From the IMG/VR virus record IMGVR_UViG_3300021069_000004, positions 1-37,122 of that record: a DNA stretch of 37,122 nt; one strand, given 5' to 3'. The translations under genes were made by a program, and so were the position numbers. How positions within the stretch are numbered: the first letter of the stretch is position 1; every line of letters begins with the position of its first letter. The DNA is from a virus. Below, one piece after another: positions 23,180-31,493 of this stretch. The notes beneath the pieces were generated by a model that did no database searches, was not told the origin of the DNA, and was given only the letters and a program-made list of their open reading frames with translations.

Positions 23180-23917
23180 CTAAATGAACATTAAAATAGC
23201 TTCTTCGTCATCTATTTCTAAATGCGATTGTAACTCATTTGCACTAACTAGTGTTGGTTTTTGTGTATATTTTTCAACAGTTAATGCAGATATTGCCTCT
23301 GGTACAACGATTTCATTCCCAAAGTCATCCTTTCGTGGCTTGGGCTTGTATTTGAGATTCTTGACGGATCTAGGTGCGTCATCACCACCTTGCTTGGTTT
23401 TAGATGTTACATAATCTAGCTTGGATGCTATTCCTGCGTAGGTATATGAGCCAGTAGCGCATAGTAACGTATATGTTACTGGTGATAAGCTTACATAGGT
23501 TAATGTTGCTGCTTGTCCTGCGTAAGCGTAAGCCCCTACGTTACAAAGTAGGCTATGGTTTACCTTGAGAGATGCAGCTATTCCTGTGTAAGTGTATGAT
23601 CCTGAGTTACAAAGTAAAGTATGCTTTACATTTAGTGTGGAAGCTATTCCTATATAAGCGTATGCACCAGTTGCACATGATAAACTGCGCTTTAGAGATA
23701 ATGTAGCAGCTAGACCAGCGTAAGCATACGAGCCAGTGGCGCAAGTGAGGCTATGCTGTACAGATAGTGTTGCAGCCTGTCCTACATAACTATAAGCACC
23801 GACTGCACATACTAGGGTGTAATTGACCGCAACACCACCGCCACGCAAGACCGTTGGATCTGATGCCTTTACATCATTCGGGTTCGCCTCGCCAGGGTAG
23901 GCAAATATATCGGTCAT
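23180..23917 (-). CDS. Head-region protein with six 22-residue Cys/Gly/Tyr repeats
   Basis: 245 residues. Residues about 33-173 hold six copies of (Y/H)(T/S)L-x-C-xx-G-(A/S)-Y-x-Y-x-G-x-A-(A/S)-x-L. Cysteines fall at 37, 59, 81, 103 and 125, exactly 22 apart, and the last at 153 after a 6-residue insertion. The alternating Tyr/Gly/Ala strands suggest a beta-solenoid or stacked hairpins. The C-terminal 70 residues are charged (KYKPKPRKDDFGNEIVVPEA) and end with acidic LEIDDEEAILMF. Probably a structural minor protein by position near the portal. Start overlaps the preceding gene by one base. Confidence 0.6.
   Translation of the reverse strand: MTDIFAYPGEANPNDVKASDPTVLRGGGVAVNYTLVCAVGAYSYVGQAATLSVQHSLTCATGSYAYAGLAATLSLKRSLSCATGAYAYIGIASTLNVKHTLLCNSGSYTYTGIAASLKVNHSLLCNVGAYAYAGQAATLTYVSLSPVTYTLLCATGSYTYAGIASKLDYVTSKTKQGGDDAPRSVKNLKYKPKPRKDDFGNEIVVPEAISALTVEKYTQKPTLVSANELQSHLEIDDEEAILMFI
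23416..23821 (-). repeat. Tandem repeat region, 66-bp unit, six copies
   Basis: This is the DNA of the six 22-residue repeats in the gene at 23180-23917. The protein copies are more alike than the DNA copies, so the array looks old and kept by selection on the protein rather than freshly expanded. Confidence 0.75.
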
Positions 23918-24267
23918 TACGCGCCTACTAGGTTATTCTTGGTAGCCCCTGCCTTGTCTGGAGAACCAGCTAAGTACGATAAAATCCAATATTGCTCACC
24001 TGAACCTACTGTAAAGGAATATCCACCGCCAGCATCTGAGATGGTAGTTTCAATTAGGGTTGGTACATTATTGTTTAATCCTCTCATAGCCATCAGATAC
24101 ACCGTGAACCCTGCTGCTGCTGCACCAGTCTCGTCTTTAGTGATACCCTGTATAACCAGATAGCTTGGGGTCTCATACATGACCCCTGACATCGGTGGTG
24201 GTTTACCTCTACGAGATAGCCCTGCGCCTAATTGCAACTTGTTTAGCGGAAACAGGAATACCGCCAT
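23917..24267 (-). CDS. Minor structural protein with Ig-like/carboxypeptidase-regulatory-type fold, putative
   Basis: 116 residues. After a Pro/Gly/Arg N-terminus (LGAGLSRRGKPPPMSGVMYE), the body reads as a small beta sandwich: YLVIQGITKDETGAAAAGFT, VYLM, then TTISDAGGGYSFTVGSGEQY and WILSYL. The GxxxDetG...aGftVyl...tisDagG.Ysf pattern is that of carboxypeptidase-regulatory-like domains. Lies between two small head-region genes, with which it shares stop/start codons; structural role inferred. Confidence 0.55.
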   Translation of the reverse strand: MAVFLFPLNKLQLGAGLSRRGKPPPMSGVMYETPSYLVIQGITKDETGAAAAGFTVYLMAMRGLNNNVPTLIETTISDAGGGYSFTVGSGEQYWILSYLAGSPDKAGATKNNLVGA

Positions 24268-24268
24268 T

Positions 24269-24820
24269 TTAGTTCAGCGCAGTCACTTCCATATCAACTA
24301 CTTGCATAGTTTCAGCAGTAGAGCCAGAACGCAGATACTGTACGCTAATAATGTTAGCTGCAGTCAAGTCACAAGCACCAGAAGCTGCAGGGGCAGAAGC
24401 AGGAAGAAATACACCGCCAGCTAAAACAGCCTCGTTGAACTTAGCCCAGCCATCGCAGAACAGAGTACCAGCCGAGCCAGTAGTCCTGCAAGATACATAA
24501 ATTTCTGCGTACCACGACAAGTTGGTCTGGGAAGCCGTAAGTGCTACTGGAGTGCCTGTCATCAATAGAACACCAGTTGCATCTGCACCTGAACCGTAGT
24601 AGACGTTGAATGAACCGTTACCAGGAGTAATCCCAGTTGTAATCTGCCCGAACAGGCGAATCATTATCTTCTTTCCTGGGCGAGAGAAATACTGACCGCC
24701 CAACACAGGGAAGTTAGATGCCGTGTATAAAGCCTTTGCAGTTGCAGCAAGAGTAACTGCTGTTGGTGCTACCGTTAAGAATGGTTCGCGTAAATCGTTG
24801 TAAAATAAGCCGTCTGCCAT
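24269..24820 (-). CDS. Minor capsid/decoration protein, putative (183 aa)
   Basis: Thr/Ala/Gly-rich beta protein starting MADGLFYNDLREPFLTVAPT, with a jelly-roll-like composition (KKIMIRLFGQITTGITPGNG, FNVYYGSG). Such proteins are found in the stretch between portal and scaffold in environmental podovirus-like genomes. No specific function can be assigned. Preceded by AGGAGAT RBS. Confidence 0.5.
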   Translation of the reverse strand: MADGLFYNDLREPFLTVAPTAVTLAATAKALYTASNFPVLGGQYFSRPGKKIMIRLFGQITTGITPGNGSFNVYYGSGADATGVLLMTGTPVALTASQTNLSWYAEIYVSCRTTGSAGTLFCDGWAKFNEAVLAGGVFLPASAPAASGACDLTAANIISVQYLRSGSTAETMQVVDMEVTALN

Positions 24821-24828
24821 ATTATCTC

Positions 24829-25260
24829 CTAGGGTGTAGTTATTGTGAATGTACCGCCAGAAGCATCTAGCGTTGGGGTGAAAGTATCTGCGTTAGTGCC
24901 GTTCATTACTACTGATGAGCCGTAGTCCCAGTACCCGACACATTGAGTGTTGGTAAGATTGTAAAGAATGACATATCTAAACGTAAACCCACCACCACTA
25001 GCAGTCCATGTAGGGCTTACAGGTGCAGCTAGGATTAATTTGTACACACCTGCTGTCTGTGAGGATGAAGTAACTGTACAACTTACACCTCCAGCCGTGT
25101 AGCCTCCAGCAGTACCTAGTTCGGTAGCAGAAACTGCAGTAGTATTAGTAGCTACGTTAGGTGCTGTGTTGGATAGAATGATCTTCCAGCTATCGGTAAG
25201 TGCGTTACCGCCCTCTACCAACATATCTGTTGCTATTTGATACCCGACATAAGCTGCCAT
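24829..25260 (-). CDS. Minor structural protein, putative (143 aa)
   Basis: Starts MAAYVGYQIATDMLVEGGNA, with DSWKIILSNTAPNVATNT, GGYTAGGVSCTVTSSSQTAG and FRYVILYNLTNTQCVGYWDYG. This beta-sandwich pattern with W-D-Y-G near the end is recurrent in small structural proteins of phages. The start shares a base with the portal gene's stop (TAATG). Likely a decoration or minor head protein. Confidence 0.5.
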   Translation of the reverse strand: MAAYVGYQIATDMLVEGGNALTDSWKIILSNTAPNVATNTTAVSATELGTAGGYTAGGVSCTVTSSSQTAGVYKLILAAPVSPTWTASGGGFTFRYVILYNLTNTQCVGYWDYGSSVVMNGTNADTFTPTLDASGGTFTITTP

Positions 25261-27755
25261 TATTGTACCCCTGCAATCTTACCGTTAGCATCACGGAGTA
25301 TTGTTCTTGGTTTCTGTAAGTGTTCCATGACTGAGCCTATTTGACCCATAGCATCGTTGTGCATCTGCATCATCATGTCCAGTTTGTTGTTATCATCATT
25401 GAACATAGTGTTGTTGTTGCCTAGCGATTCTGCTACCTCTGTGTTGGCTGCGTTGGTAGCTGCGAGCATGGCTGTGTCCATAGTGGTCTTGGAACTGATC
25501 TGTCCTAGCAGGATCTTGGTAGATGCGTCTAGTTCAGCCTTCCATCTCTCGAACTCTTGTTCTTTATCGAGTTTAGCCATCTCCATCTGAGCCGAGTATT
25601 GAGAAGCCATATCATCAGACTGAGCCTTGAGTTCAGCCTTGAAGCGTTCGACTTCCATCGTGGCTTGGGCTTGGGCTTGACTAGCGCGAGCATCTGCTTC
25701 TGCCCTCATCTGTTCAGACTGAGCAGTAGCTTGCGTTTTCATCTGTTCTAGTTGAGCAGACTGTGCTAGTTTGGCTTGCTCTAGCTGTCCTTGACCTTGC
25801 AACTCCATGTTCTTGAGTTGTAGCAAGTCTTGGTGCTTACGCATCTCAAGCTGTTGTTTGGCTTGTTCAGCAGCAGCAGCACCTGCATTTGGATCTTGTG
25901 GGGCTGGTGGCTCTTTCATCTTGTCAAGAGCATCCTCTACCGCAGAACCCATCTTAGACCTACGGCAAATGGTCATCATGATCTCTTTGGCAGCTTCCAT
26001 AGGTAATGCACCCATCTGTACTGCTGGGGCTACACCTTGCACGAATTGGACAATACCTGATAGCAACTCAGTCAAGCCCTTCATGTCCTCGGCTACCGTA
26101 GAAGCTGTGGTTGAATCGGTTTCGACATCTATCTTGTAGGTACGTTGGCAGTCATCCTTCATAACCTTCTGCAAACTCTCCCAAGTGAATGGTGGAGGGG
26201 CAGGCTGTTGTGGTGGCTGTGGTGGTGGTTGACCGCCCATTGGTGGCTGTCCTGGTTGACCTTGTGGCTGCATTTGAGCCATCTGAGCCTGTTGGTTGTA
26301 CATCTCCATCTGTGACTGGAACTGCATCATGGCTTGCTGTACTTGCTCGTCAGTAGCATAGTTTAAGCCTGTCATCTTCTGCAAAGTATCCAGTTGGAAC
26401 TTCTCCGAGATGATCTCAGCCATAATACGCATCATATCCCTGATATAACGCTGTAATTCACGTTGCAAGGTAGATATACGCATCGTACCCCATTGGGCTT
26501 TGATTTGCTGGGCGCCTAGAGTTTCACTAGCGTTTGACTGACCGCGTAGAATATCGCCTAATCCGTTGATTTCGTAGATAACTTGCTTACAGGCTTCACG
26601 TTGCTGAGTAAGAATCACTACCACCTTGGCAGCTTGCTCTATAGGCATCATCCAGATAGCCTTCTCAATACCACCACGTTCTAGCCAAGCAGCAGCATTT
26701 TGGGCTGGAATCAAGTCGTTATCGTTACCCTTCAAGAGTTCGGATACTTCGCTCATGGTCGAATCGTATATACCTCTAACCTTGAGGGCATCGTATATCT
26801 TGTTGATTCTAGTGGATACTTTGTCCAGTTCCTCGGCTTGCTCTTGATACTGCGAGTAGAGAGTAGTGGGTAGCATCGTACCGCCATCTACAATAGCGTA
26901 TACAGGTCTAGCGATAGGGAAGAATGAAGTCAGTTCAAGTGGATCTTCCAATACCTTGAGTGGCTCAGTACAGTTCTGGGATACGAATAAGACTTGTTTT
27001 TCCTCTTTATCCCATATCTCCCATACACTTGCAGTCTTGAAGGCATCGATAGTGGATTCATCTTCCCTATTAACATCCTCATCGTTGGTGTCATCGAGGC
27101 GCATCTTCTCGCCCTTATCGCCAAACTTCTCAACTAGATCATCTCTGGTCATCCTGTGGTGGAAGGCTATCCATTGGATTTCTTCCCATGTCTTGCCAGC
27201 ACCCATACGAAAGTCATCGTACTGAACGTGTTCAATAACGACTTGTTCCCACTTGAGTTCCTCGGTTGTTTCAACTTCTAGTGACTGGGTTGCTTCTGAT
27301 TCGTTCTCTTGGCCTTCTTCGTCTGAGTAGCCTACTTGCTCGAATGATGGAACGTACCTAATACGGTTCACACCACGACCGGTTAATAGCATATCCAGGA
27401 GTGAGTGCTTGATAGCCGTGTCGAACTGCTCGATGTCTACGCTAAACTCTAAACTGCGTGAGAGTATGTCAGATACAGCCTTACCTACTGGATCTTCGTC
27501 TTTGAAGCGTCTACGGACATTCGGCTGGGGAAGTGAGTTGTATACCGCAGGCATAAGCGTTTCGGTATTCGACCACAGGATGTTGAAGCTGTTCTTCTTC
27601 CTGTTCCTACCACGATACCTGTCGATAGTAGACTTGGCAGTCTTGCGCCATTCCGCCTCACGTTTATCAGATAGCTTGAGTTCGAGCATCCACCTTCTTT
27701 GGACACCCTTATCTCCCTTACCCAGTTCCTCTTTACGTTCGTTCTGGGCTTCCAT
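25260..27755 (-). CDS. Portal protein (P22 type)
   Basis: 831 residues, the length of P22-type portals with an extended C-terminal barrel. The N-terminal half has DRYRGRNRKKNSFNILWSNT, GRGVNRIRYVPSFEQVGYSD, the acidic region and wing/stem segments, DVETDSTTASTVAEDMKGLT and so on. Residues about 480-525 are a Gln/Pro/Gly/Met-rich linker (QPGQPPMGGQPPPQPPQQPA), and about 620-770 is a long Gln/Ala/Glu/Lys coiled coil likely forming the internal barrel. It is the gate for DNA packaging and ejection and binds terminase and adaptor. Position next to terminase and scaffold agrees. Confidence 0.88.
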   Translation of the reverse strand: MEAQNERKEELGKGDKGVQRRWMLELKLSDKREAEWRKTAKSTIDRYRGRNRKKNSFNILWSNTETLMPAVYNSLPQPNVRRRFKDEDPVGKAVSDILSRSLEFSVDIEQFDTAIKHSLLDMLLTGRGVNRIRYVPSFEQVGYSDEEGQENESEATQSLEVETTEELKWEQVVIEHVQYDDFRMGAGKTWEEIQWIAFHHRMTRDDLVEKFGDKGEKMRLDDTNDEDVNREDESTIDAFKTASVWEIWDKEEKQVLFVSQNCTEPLKVLEDPLELTSFFPIARPVYAIVDGGTMLPTTLYSQYQEQAEELDKVSTRINKIYDALKVRGIYDSTMSEVSELLKGNDNDLIPAQNAAAWLERGGIEKAIWMMPIEQAAKVVVILTQQREACKQVIYEINGLGDILRGQSNASETLGAQQIKAQWGTMRISTLQRELQRYIRDMMRIMAEIISEKFQLDTLQKMTGLNYATDEQVQQAMMQFQSQMEMYNQQAQMAQMQPQGQPGQPPMGGQPPPQPPQQPAPPPFTWESLQKVMKDDCQRTYKIDVETDSTTASTVAEDMKGLTELLSGIVQFVQGVAPAVQMGALPMEAAKEIMMTICRRSKMGSAVEDALDKMKEPPAPQDPNAGAAAAEQAKQQLEMRKHQDLLQLKNMELQGQGQLEQAKLAQSAQLEQMKTQATAQSEQMRAEADARASQAQAQATMEVERFKAELKAQSDDMASQYSAQMEMAKLDKEQEFERWKAELDASTKILLGQISSKTTMDTAMLAATNAANTEVAESLGNNNTMFNDDNNKLDMMMQMHNDAMGQIGSVMEHLQKPRTILRDANGKIAGVQ

Positions 27756-27756
27756 C

Positions 27757-28254
27757 TTAGCTTACAGTCGCGCCAGCTTGAAATGGGGAGTATCTAAGGT
27801 AATGTTTCCATGTGCCTGTCGTTGATCCTACACCTATGACTATTTTCAGCGTTCCTGCTGGGAAATGAACACCGCGAGCAGCTTGGCTTAGTCCTACACC
27901 ATTGGGTGAGATTGTAGGGGCAGTAGCTAGGGCATCGCCTGCTAGGGTAACTATCGTTCCTGCTGCTACTGAGGCTAGTGTGGTAGTCGCACCTGAGATT
28001 GTGGTTGATGTTCCTATGGTGGGAACTATCTGATATTGAAGTGTTGAGGCAGTAGCGTTGTTGGCTGTCACGCAGACAGATACTAGGTCGTGTACCGTAA
28101 CATCGCCAGTAGCCGTGAATATCGTGTTGCCGTTCACCATGACCGCTGTGGCGGATACTACAGGGTTATCATCAAGCCCAGAGAGTTGCATCCCTGTGTG
28201 GCTGTACCATACTCCATTGTGGTAAATATCTAGTGGGTCAGTTCCGAACGGCAT
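27757..28254 (-). CDS. Small beta-rich protein between terminase and portal (165 aa)
   Basis: Starts MPFGTDPLDIYHNGVWYSHT, followed by repeated Thr/Ala/Val strands (TLQYQIVPTIGTSTTISGAT, TLASVAAGTIVTLAGDALAT) and VGSTTGTWKHYLRYSPF. No catalytic motif seen. Its length, composition and place next to the portal point to a minor virion or decoration protein. RBS AGGAGAT precedes the ATG. Confidence 0.5.
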   Translation of the reverse strand: MPFGTDPLDIYHNGVWYSHTGMQLSGLDDNPVVSATAVMVNGNTIFTATGDVTVHDLVSVCVTANNATASTLQYQIVPTIGTSTTISGATTTLASVAAGTIVTLAGDALATAPTISPNGVGLSQAARGVHFPAGTLKIVIGVGSTTGTWKHYLRYSPFQAGATVS

Positions 28255-28262
28255 GGTATCTC

Positions 28263-29600
28263 CTAATCATCATTAATGCGCTTATTGCGCTGGGCTGTAA
28301 TTAACTCAGCTATCGTCTGCTGGGTTGGGAATCTAATCTCAGGAGGGGGTTTAGGTTTCTGTTCCTCTCGCCAAGCTACTGATAACATTCTGAAAGCATC
28401 GGCATCGTGAGAAGTCCAATCATGCAACGGATGCTCTCTAAACACCTTCCTACCCTCGTCAAACTCTCTACGGTAAAGACTGAGGCTGTTTAGTCCGTCT
28501 TTGCAATTCTCTCTGTCAAACCAACACTTTGGAAGTGTCATTCTAGTAGCCTGTATGCCGTCTTGAATAGACAGCGTAGGCACTATCCTACTTGCGTAAC
28601 CTAGTTCTAGAAACTGTTGCTGTACGCTCTTACCAGCAGCAGCTAATGTCTTTGCTCTCGCATCATGGGGTAGCCAGATAAAAGGCTTACCCCCGAACTT
28701 GTTGTAATTATACCCCTTTTCGGAGAGTTTGGTGGCATAAAATGAGATATTTTCCCCATTTGTGGCAAAGTGGTCGATAACGTGGATCTCGCCATTGACG
28801 ATCTGATACCACCAAATTGAGGTATCGTCGCTGAATCCTATGTCGAAAGCAGCGAATACATCCACATCTGGTTGCCAAGGTACTGAGGTAATCTGGCCCG
28901 AACTCTCCAATAGGGCTAGTTCCTTACCGTAGTACGAACCCTGAATGGCTGCCTCGAATGAACATTCAAACTCTTGCTCATATTGGTCATCGGTCATTTC
29001 GCACTTGGCAGCAGCTAACTCTACTGAATCAACCAGACCTGATTGCGATGCTTTGAGCATTAACCTAAACCAATCTGCTGACGATTCGGTACGCATCCAT
29101 AGGTCGTAGAAGTCATTATGGCCTTTAGGTGTACCAATAAACACTCCCCAGCCCTTCCTATCTGCTAAAGCTGGTCTAAGCACCTCACCCCATATAGATG
29201 GCTTCATATCAGCGTATTCATCGAGTATAACCCCATCAAGGTATAGTCCTCGCATACGATCTGGATTGTCAGCACCGTATAGCCTGATTCTAGCCCCATC
29301 CTTATCACCCTTTGGTGGTAGGTCGGCTCTCAATTCGGATTCGTTATAGGATATGCCAGGTATATCAGAGGTGAGCATCTTGAGATACACCCAAGCCACA
29401 TCCTTTGCCTGATTGAACTGTGGACAGATATAGGCATAGCGAGCGTTGGGTTTGTTAGTAACTAGCGCACAAGCTACGAGTTCAGCTATACACGCTACAG
29501 TCTTACCTGCTCGTCTATGGCAGACTAGGACAGCCCAGCGTTCTTTCCTACGATGAAATGGGTCGAATGGGGCGCGTACTTGATAGGCATTGATGCCCAC
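28263..29600 (-). CDS. terL: Terminase large subunit (packaging ATPase-nuclease)
   Basis: 445 residues. Walker A CHRRAGKT (27-34), Walker B VILDEY (124-129), coupling motif VFIGTPKGH (about 153-161), and RNase H-fold nuclease acids D253 and D258 (FDIGFSDDT) with HD at 312-313 and a C-terminal HDADAF motif. It pumps DNA into the head through the portal and cuts the concatemer. The start is GTG at 29600: there is an in-frame TAA two codons upstream and no ATG before the ATPase core. It overlaps the small-subunit stop (TAGTG), so it is translated by coupling. Confidence 0.94.
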   Translation of the reverse strand: MGINAYQVRAPFDPFHRRKERWAVLVCHRRAGKTVACIAELVACALVTNKPNARYAYICPQFNQAKDVAWVYLKMLTSDIPGISYNESELRADLPPKGDKDGARIRLYGADNPDRMRGLYLDGVILDEYADMKPSIWGEVLRPALADRKGWGVFIGTPKGHNDFYDLWMRTESSADWFRLMLKASQSGLVDSVELAAAKCEMTDDQYEQEFECSFEAAIQGSYYGKELALLESSGQITSVPWQPDVDVFAAFDIGFSDDTSIWWYQIVNGEIHVIDHFATNGENISFYATKLSEKGYNYNKFGGKPFIWLPHDARAKTLAAAGKSVQQQFLELGYASRIVPTLSIQDGIQATRMTLPKCWFDRENCKDGLNSLSLYRREFDEGRKVFREHPLHDWTSHDADAFRMLSVAWREEQKPKPPPEIRFPTQQTIAELITAQRNKRINDD

Positions 29601-29998
29601 TAATTATTTCGGTCAATCATGTTCTGGGTGACGAATGGGAGTAGTAACTCGAACTTATGATCCACGTTGAGTTGTCCTGGTGCGTTATAGCCGTGCATAC
29701 AGTTTAATTCCTTGACTGCTGATACCTTGTCTGAACACTTAGCATCTAGTGAGTTGTAGACTGCGACTAATGCGATTACTGACTTCTCGCGTGTCCATAA
29801 CTCCTTTGAAACCAAGCCCTTGCGTAACTCAGCTATCCTTGCTACAATCTTGGGGTTTGAAACTAATCTGCTTGCTTCTGAATGTATTGTACTTTCCTGA
29901 TAGTTTTCAGTATCATACGCTACTTTGTAAGCATCTATCTGCGTAGTACCATTGACTATAGCTAATGCGAATGATTCTTGTTTAGCTGTGAGTGTCAT
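29600..29998 (-). CDS. terS: Terminase small subunit, putative
   Basis: 132 residues beginning MTLTAKQESFALAIVNGTTQ, then AYKVAYDTENYQESTIHSEA and SRLVSNPKIVARIAEL, the helical N-terminal pattern of terminase small subunits (helix-turn-helix recognising the packaging site: KQE.F...... G....AY..AY...N.....I...A..L..NPK...RI.EL). The ATG (29998) is inside an ATGA overlap with the DruA-like gene, and its stop overlaps the large-subunit GTG. Confidence 0.86.
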   Translation of the reverse strand: MTLTAKQESFALAIVNGTTQIDAYKVAYDTENYQESTIHSEASRLVSNPKIVARIAELRKGLVSKELWTREKSVIALVAVYNSLDAKCSDKVSAVKELNCMHGYNAPGQLNVDHKFELLLPFVTQNMIDRNN

Positions 29999-30615
29999 AA
30001 ATCTAAGCACAAACTACGGTTAACTGCACAAACCTTTGGTTTATTCCAAGTTGGATTGTATGCTGTTGATAATGCTGTTTTTAATATCTTCTTAGCATAT
30101 ATCATCTTAATGTTCGTAGTAATACGTTCAGATTTGGTAGCCAGTCCCTTATGGGTTTTAGTGCTTCCCGATGTTTCACCTAAATATAGCCAATTATCAG
30201 CTAAATATAATGCACCTTTTCTATGATCTTCCTCGACTACGAAAGTTTCAAACCCATGCACTTTGACTTTATACCTTTCTTCCCAATCAACAGCAACCCT
30301 CTTGCGCCAACGTGATAATACAAATGTAGCTAAGTTAGGCTCGTGTTTTTCCAACCTAAATACTGTGTTATTTATGATAGATGGTAGGGCTACCCGTTTA
30401 TTTTCCTTGTTAAGTCCAAAGTAGTCATCCCTGGATTTTACCGCCCACACGCAACTAGCCCCGCTTATTATCCCAACTATATCTTCGTCAAGTTTAATAA
30501 GATAGTGAAGCTGCTGTCCATGCGTACCCCTGTTTGGAACATAATGCCTATTACGAATATCTTGATATATAGGCTCAGTTCTCTTGCATCTAATCAGTTC
30601 TATATTAAACGTCAT
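29995..30615 (-). CDS. DruA/DUF4338-like (Mom-related?) protein
   Basis: 206 residues. RHYVPNRGTHGQQLHYLI (23-40), GIISGASCVWAVKSRDDYFG (48-67), INNTVFRLEKHEPNLATFVL (81-100), DWEERY and FETFVVEED (about 110-130), then LADNWLYLGETSGSTKTHKG (138-157). This sequence order is that of the DUF4338 family, which includes DruA of Druantia; some phage members are annotated as Mom-like adenine modification proteins. The fold is probably acyltransferase-like. The function is open: DNA modification, anti-defence or host exclusion. ATGA overlaps on both sides link it to the zinc-finger and terminase genes. Confidence 0.68.
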   Translation of the reverse strand: MTFNIELIRCKRTEPIYQDIRNRHYVPNRGTHGQQLHYLIKLDEDIVGIISGASCVWAVKSRDDYFGLNKENKRVALPSIINNTVFRLEKHEPNLATFVLSRWRKRVAVDWEERYKVKVHGFETFVVEEDHRKGALYLADNWLYLGETSGSTKTHKGLATKSERITTNIKMIYAKKILKTALSTAYNPTWNKPKVCAVNRSLCLDL

Positions 30616-30821
30616 TTCACACCCTTCCTGAGTTGCCAGAAGTCCCTACATGGTGTCTTACCATTAACTGGCGAACACCAACGCGCGCCTTTGTCTGTCT
30701 TTACTCCACACTCCAAGCATACACTGGAACGTGGCGTCTTTTTAACTAGGGCGCGTACTCGTCTTAACTCTGCATCTCTTTGAATCTCCTCATTAATTGA
30801 GGCTATATCTGTGTCATCCAC
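30612..30821 (-). CDS. Small zinc-finger-like protein (69 aa), GTG start
   Basis: A C4-type arrangement CLECGVKTDKGARWCSP (about 35-51) plus a later Cys (PCRDFW, about 58) in a basic context suggests a small zinc finger, reminiscent of DksA/TraR-like or treble-clef fingers. The start is GTG (30821): the only nearby ATG is out of frame and runs quickly into a stop. It overlaps the preceding gene by 8 bp and the next ATG by 4. A DNA- or RNA-polymerase-binding role is a guess. Confidence 0.55.
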   Translation of the reverse strand: MDDTDIASINEEIQRDAELRRVRALVKKTPRSSVCLECGVKTDKGARWCSPVNGKTPCRDFWQLRKGVK

Positions 30822-31062
30822 TACGTTTTAGTCTTTCTGGTGTTGTTTCGCAATAGTAAGTTAGTGAGTTTAGATGTTCTATAGCCTCTTGTATACGAGG
30901 CAAAGCAGACCGATACTCTCGGTCATTACAGTCACCAGCTATGTTATTGATTAGCTTACGAAGTGCTATTATATCACCAGCCCAGTCTTTTGGGGTAGAA
31001 AGTGGTGAAGTCATTAAATGTCCTACTGTAGTAAGATTTTCAGGTACAGGGAAGTCTAGCAT
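30814..31062 (-). CDS. Hypothetical protein (82 aa)
   Basis: Begins MLDFPVPENLTTVGHLMTSP. The central part (WAGDIIALRKLINNIAGDCN, then ALPRIQEAIEHLNSL) is helical. No family recognised. The start shares a base with the previous gene's TAA (TAATG) and the stop lies inside the next gene's start region, so it belongs to the same translational chain as NinG and the terminase genes. Confidence 0.5.
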   Translation of the reverse strand: MLDFPVPENLTTVGHLMTSPLSTPKDWAGDIIALRKLINNIAGDCNDREYRSALPRIQEAIEHLNSLTYYCETTPERLKRSG

Positions 31063-31493
31063 TACCAGTACCCTCCTTCCATTGTAGATCCGACAGAATT
31101 GCGTGGTAGTTTTCTTAGGGGCTGGGCTAACGCTTTCGTTCCGTACTTATTTAGCATTAGATCGTCTACAAATACCATTCTGCCATAAGGTGATTTCTTA
31201 AACTCTAGTGGGTCATCTGGTTTAGGTACATGAACGTAGTCAGGATTCAAGATAAAGCCCTTTAACCGCCCTTGACCAGTATTAGCTAGGTAAACTGTAG
31301 TGAACTCATCTCTGATACTTCGCATGGCATTAGTAACCACAAAATCAGTTAACCCCATGATTACAGCCATCTCTTTGGTACGAATTAGTGGCTTCTGGGC
31401 TATTAGCTGCCGAATACGTTCTTGTCTGGTTTGTTTTAGGTCGCGTTGTTCATTCCTGCTTAGATAAACTCTGTCTGCGCTCATGTGTTTCAT
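31062..31493 (-). CDS. Helix-turn-helix DNA-binding protein, putative regulator
   Basis: 143 residues. Residues about 20-65 (RQTRQERIRQLIAQKPLIRT, then KEMAVIMGLTDFVVTNAMRS, IRDEF) form a typical helix-turn-helix, winged-helix-like arrangement with a recognition helix around DFVVTNAMRSI. The C-terminal part (YLANTGQGRLKGFILNPDYV) has an unknown fold. It lies between NinG and the terminase genes, the usual place for a late-gene regulator in lambdoid phages, so an activator role is plausible but unproven. AAGGAG precedes the ATG. Confidence 0.6.
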   Translation of the reverse strand: MKHMSADRVYLSRNEQRDLKQTRQERIRQLIAQKPLIRTKEMAVIMGLTDFVVTNAMRSIRDEFTTVYLANTGQGRLKGFILNPDYVHVPKPDDPLEFKKSPYGRMVFVDDLMLNKYGTKALAQPLRKLPRNSVGSTMEGGYW

